From Phaseolus vulgaris (lineage: Eukaryota; Streptophyta; Magnoliopsida; Fabales; Fabaceae), in NCBI RefSeq assembly GCF_000499845.2, contig NC_023758.2, forward strand, positions 3,636,311-3,700,310: a DNA stretch of 64,000 nucleotides, given 5' to 3'. How positions within the stretch are numbered: position 1 is the first letter of the stretch; each line of letters starts with the position of its first letter. Under the pieces are notes generated by a model. It was not told the origin of the DNA. It made no database searches and saw only the letters and a program-made list of their open reading frames with translations. The position numbers and the translations under genes are program-made. Below, one piece after another: positions 63,578 to 64,000 of the stretch.

Positions 63578-64000
63578 GGGAGTGAACGATAAACCCTAGA
63601 ATCTGAGAGAGAAGAGAATGCACGAAGCGAGAAAATATTGTGAAAGAATTGATTTGATTTGAGGAAGGAGAAAGAGGGAGGGAGGGAGAGGGCGTTTGGA
63701 CTTGGTACGTTATATATTGTGAGAGAACACACATGACAGCTTGAATTTGAAGCAGAGTTGGAAATTTGGGGAATTTTTTTATTGTTATAATTATTAGTAT
63801 TTATTATTATTCCGTCTTCTTCTGTTATTTAGTTGCCACCTGTTGCCAACACCCAGATTGAGACAACGCGAAACAGTATCGTTTTATATTATTCTTAAAA
63901 TAATAAAGTTTCAAAAATTTCTACAAATAAAACACACTATTCATTCCTCTTAATTAAAAAAAATTAAAACTAAATGACAATTTAAAAAAATTTCAAATAT
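63578..64000 (-). promoter_or_regulatory. XPO1 5' UTR and promoter region
   Basis: Upstream of the ATG at 63577 (minus strand) is a pyrimidine-rich leader (CTCTCCCTCCCTCCCTC-like on the coding strand) and a TATATA element at 63711-63716, about 135 bases from the start codon. Beyond 63800 the DNA returns to AT-rich intergenic composition to the window end, with nothing further supported. Confidence 0.5.

Overview
The window is nuclear DNA from a flowering plant. The genes have many short GT-AG introns and plant-type products: a chloroplast-targeted RelA/SpoT homolog, CRM1/exportin-1 with plant exon phases, and the RCF1/RH42 helicase. Intergenic DNA is very AT-rich and carries plant MULE, copia and MITE remnants. 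A eudicot, perhaps a legume, fits the overall character, but this is inference. No bacterial, organellar or viral block is visible.

Layout: 1-1615, the 3' end of a PWWP-domain protein gene (+). 4649-8038, the intronless CDS of DEAD-box helicase RH42/Prp5 (+). 10687-12072, the intronless diphthamide gene DPH1 (+). 14768-17884, an eight-exon RNase P/MRP subunit POP4/RPP29 (+), with a 16-bp minisatellite in its leader. 18610-30701, an 18-exon RSH1 (-), convergent with POP4, whose largest intron holds a copia fossil. 32691-36278, a decayed Mutator-like element with 101-bp terminal inverted repeats. 38228-40328, a two-exon DUF946/VPS62-like gene (+). 40947-41020, tRNA-Thr(AGU) (-). 41651-42080, a hairpin MITE-like repeat. 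42874-46952, a six-exon ARF GTPase (-). 47-50.6 kb, AT-rich intergenic DNA. 51002-63577, a 32-exon exportin-1 gene (-).

Exon maps for POP4, RSH1, ARF and XPO1 were assembled by hand from splice signals and reading-frame continuity. They give closed frames of 299, 854, 193 and 1072 codons, close to the family lengths. The genes are mostly housekeeping functions in RNA and protein metabolism (splicing, diphthamide, tRNA 5' processing, nuclear export, vesicle coats, ppGpp turnover). They do not form an operon or a recognisable cluster.

I found no convincing new biological system. The observations most worth checking are a required GC-AG intron in XPO1, a Ser in place of the synthetase Gly in RSH1, a MULE with a rebuilt 3' half beside an orphan promoter-like leader, a perfect 25-bp inverted duplication in an ARF intron, and the POP4 leader minisatellite with its upstream ORF.
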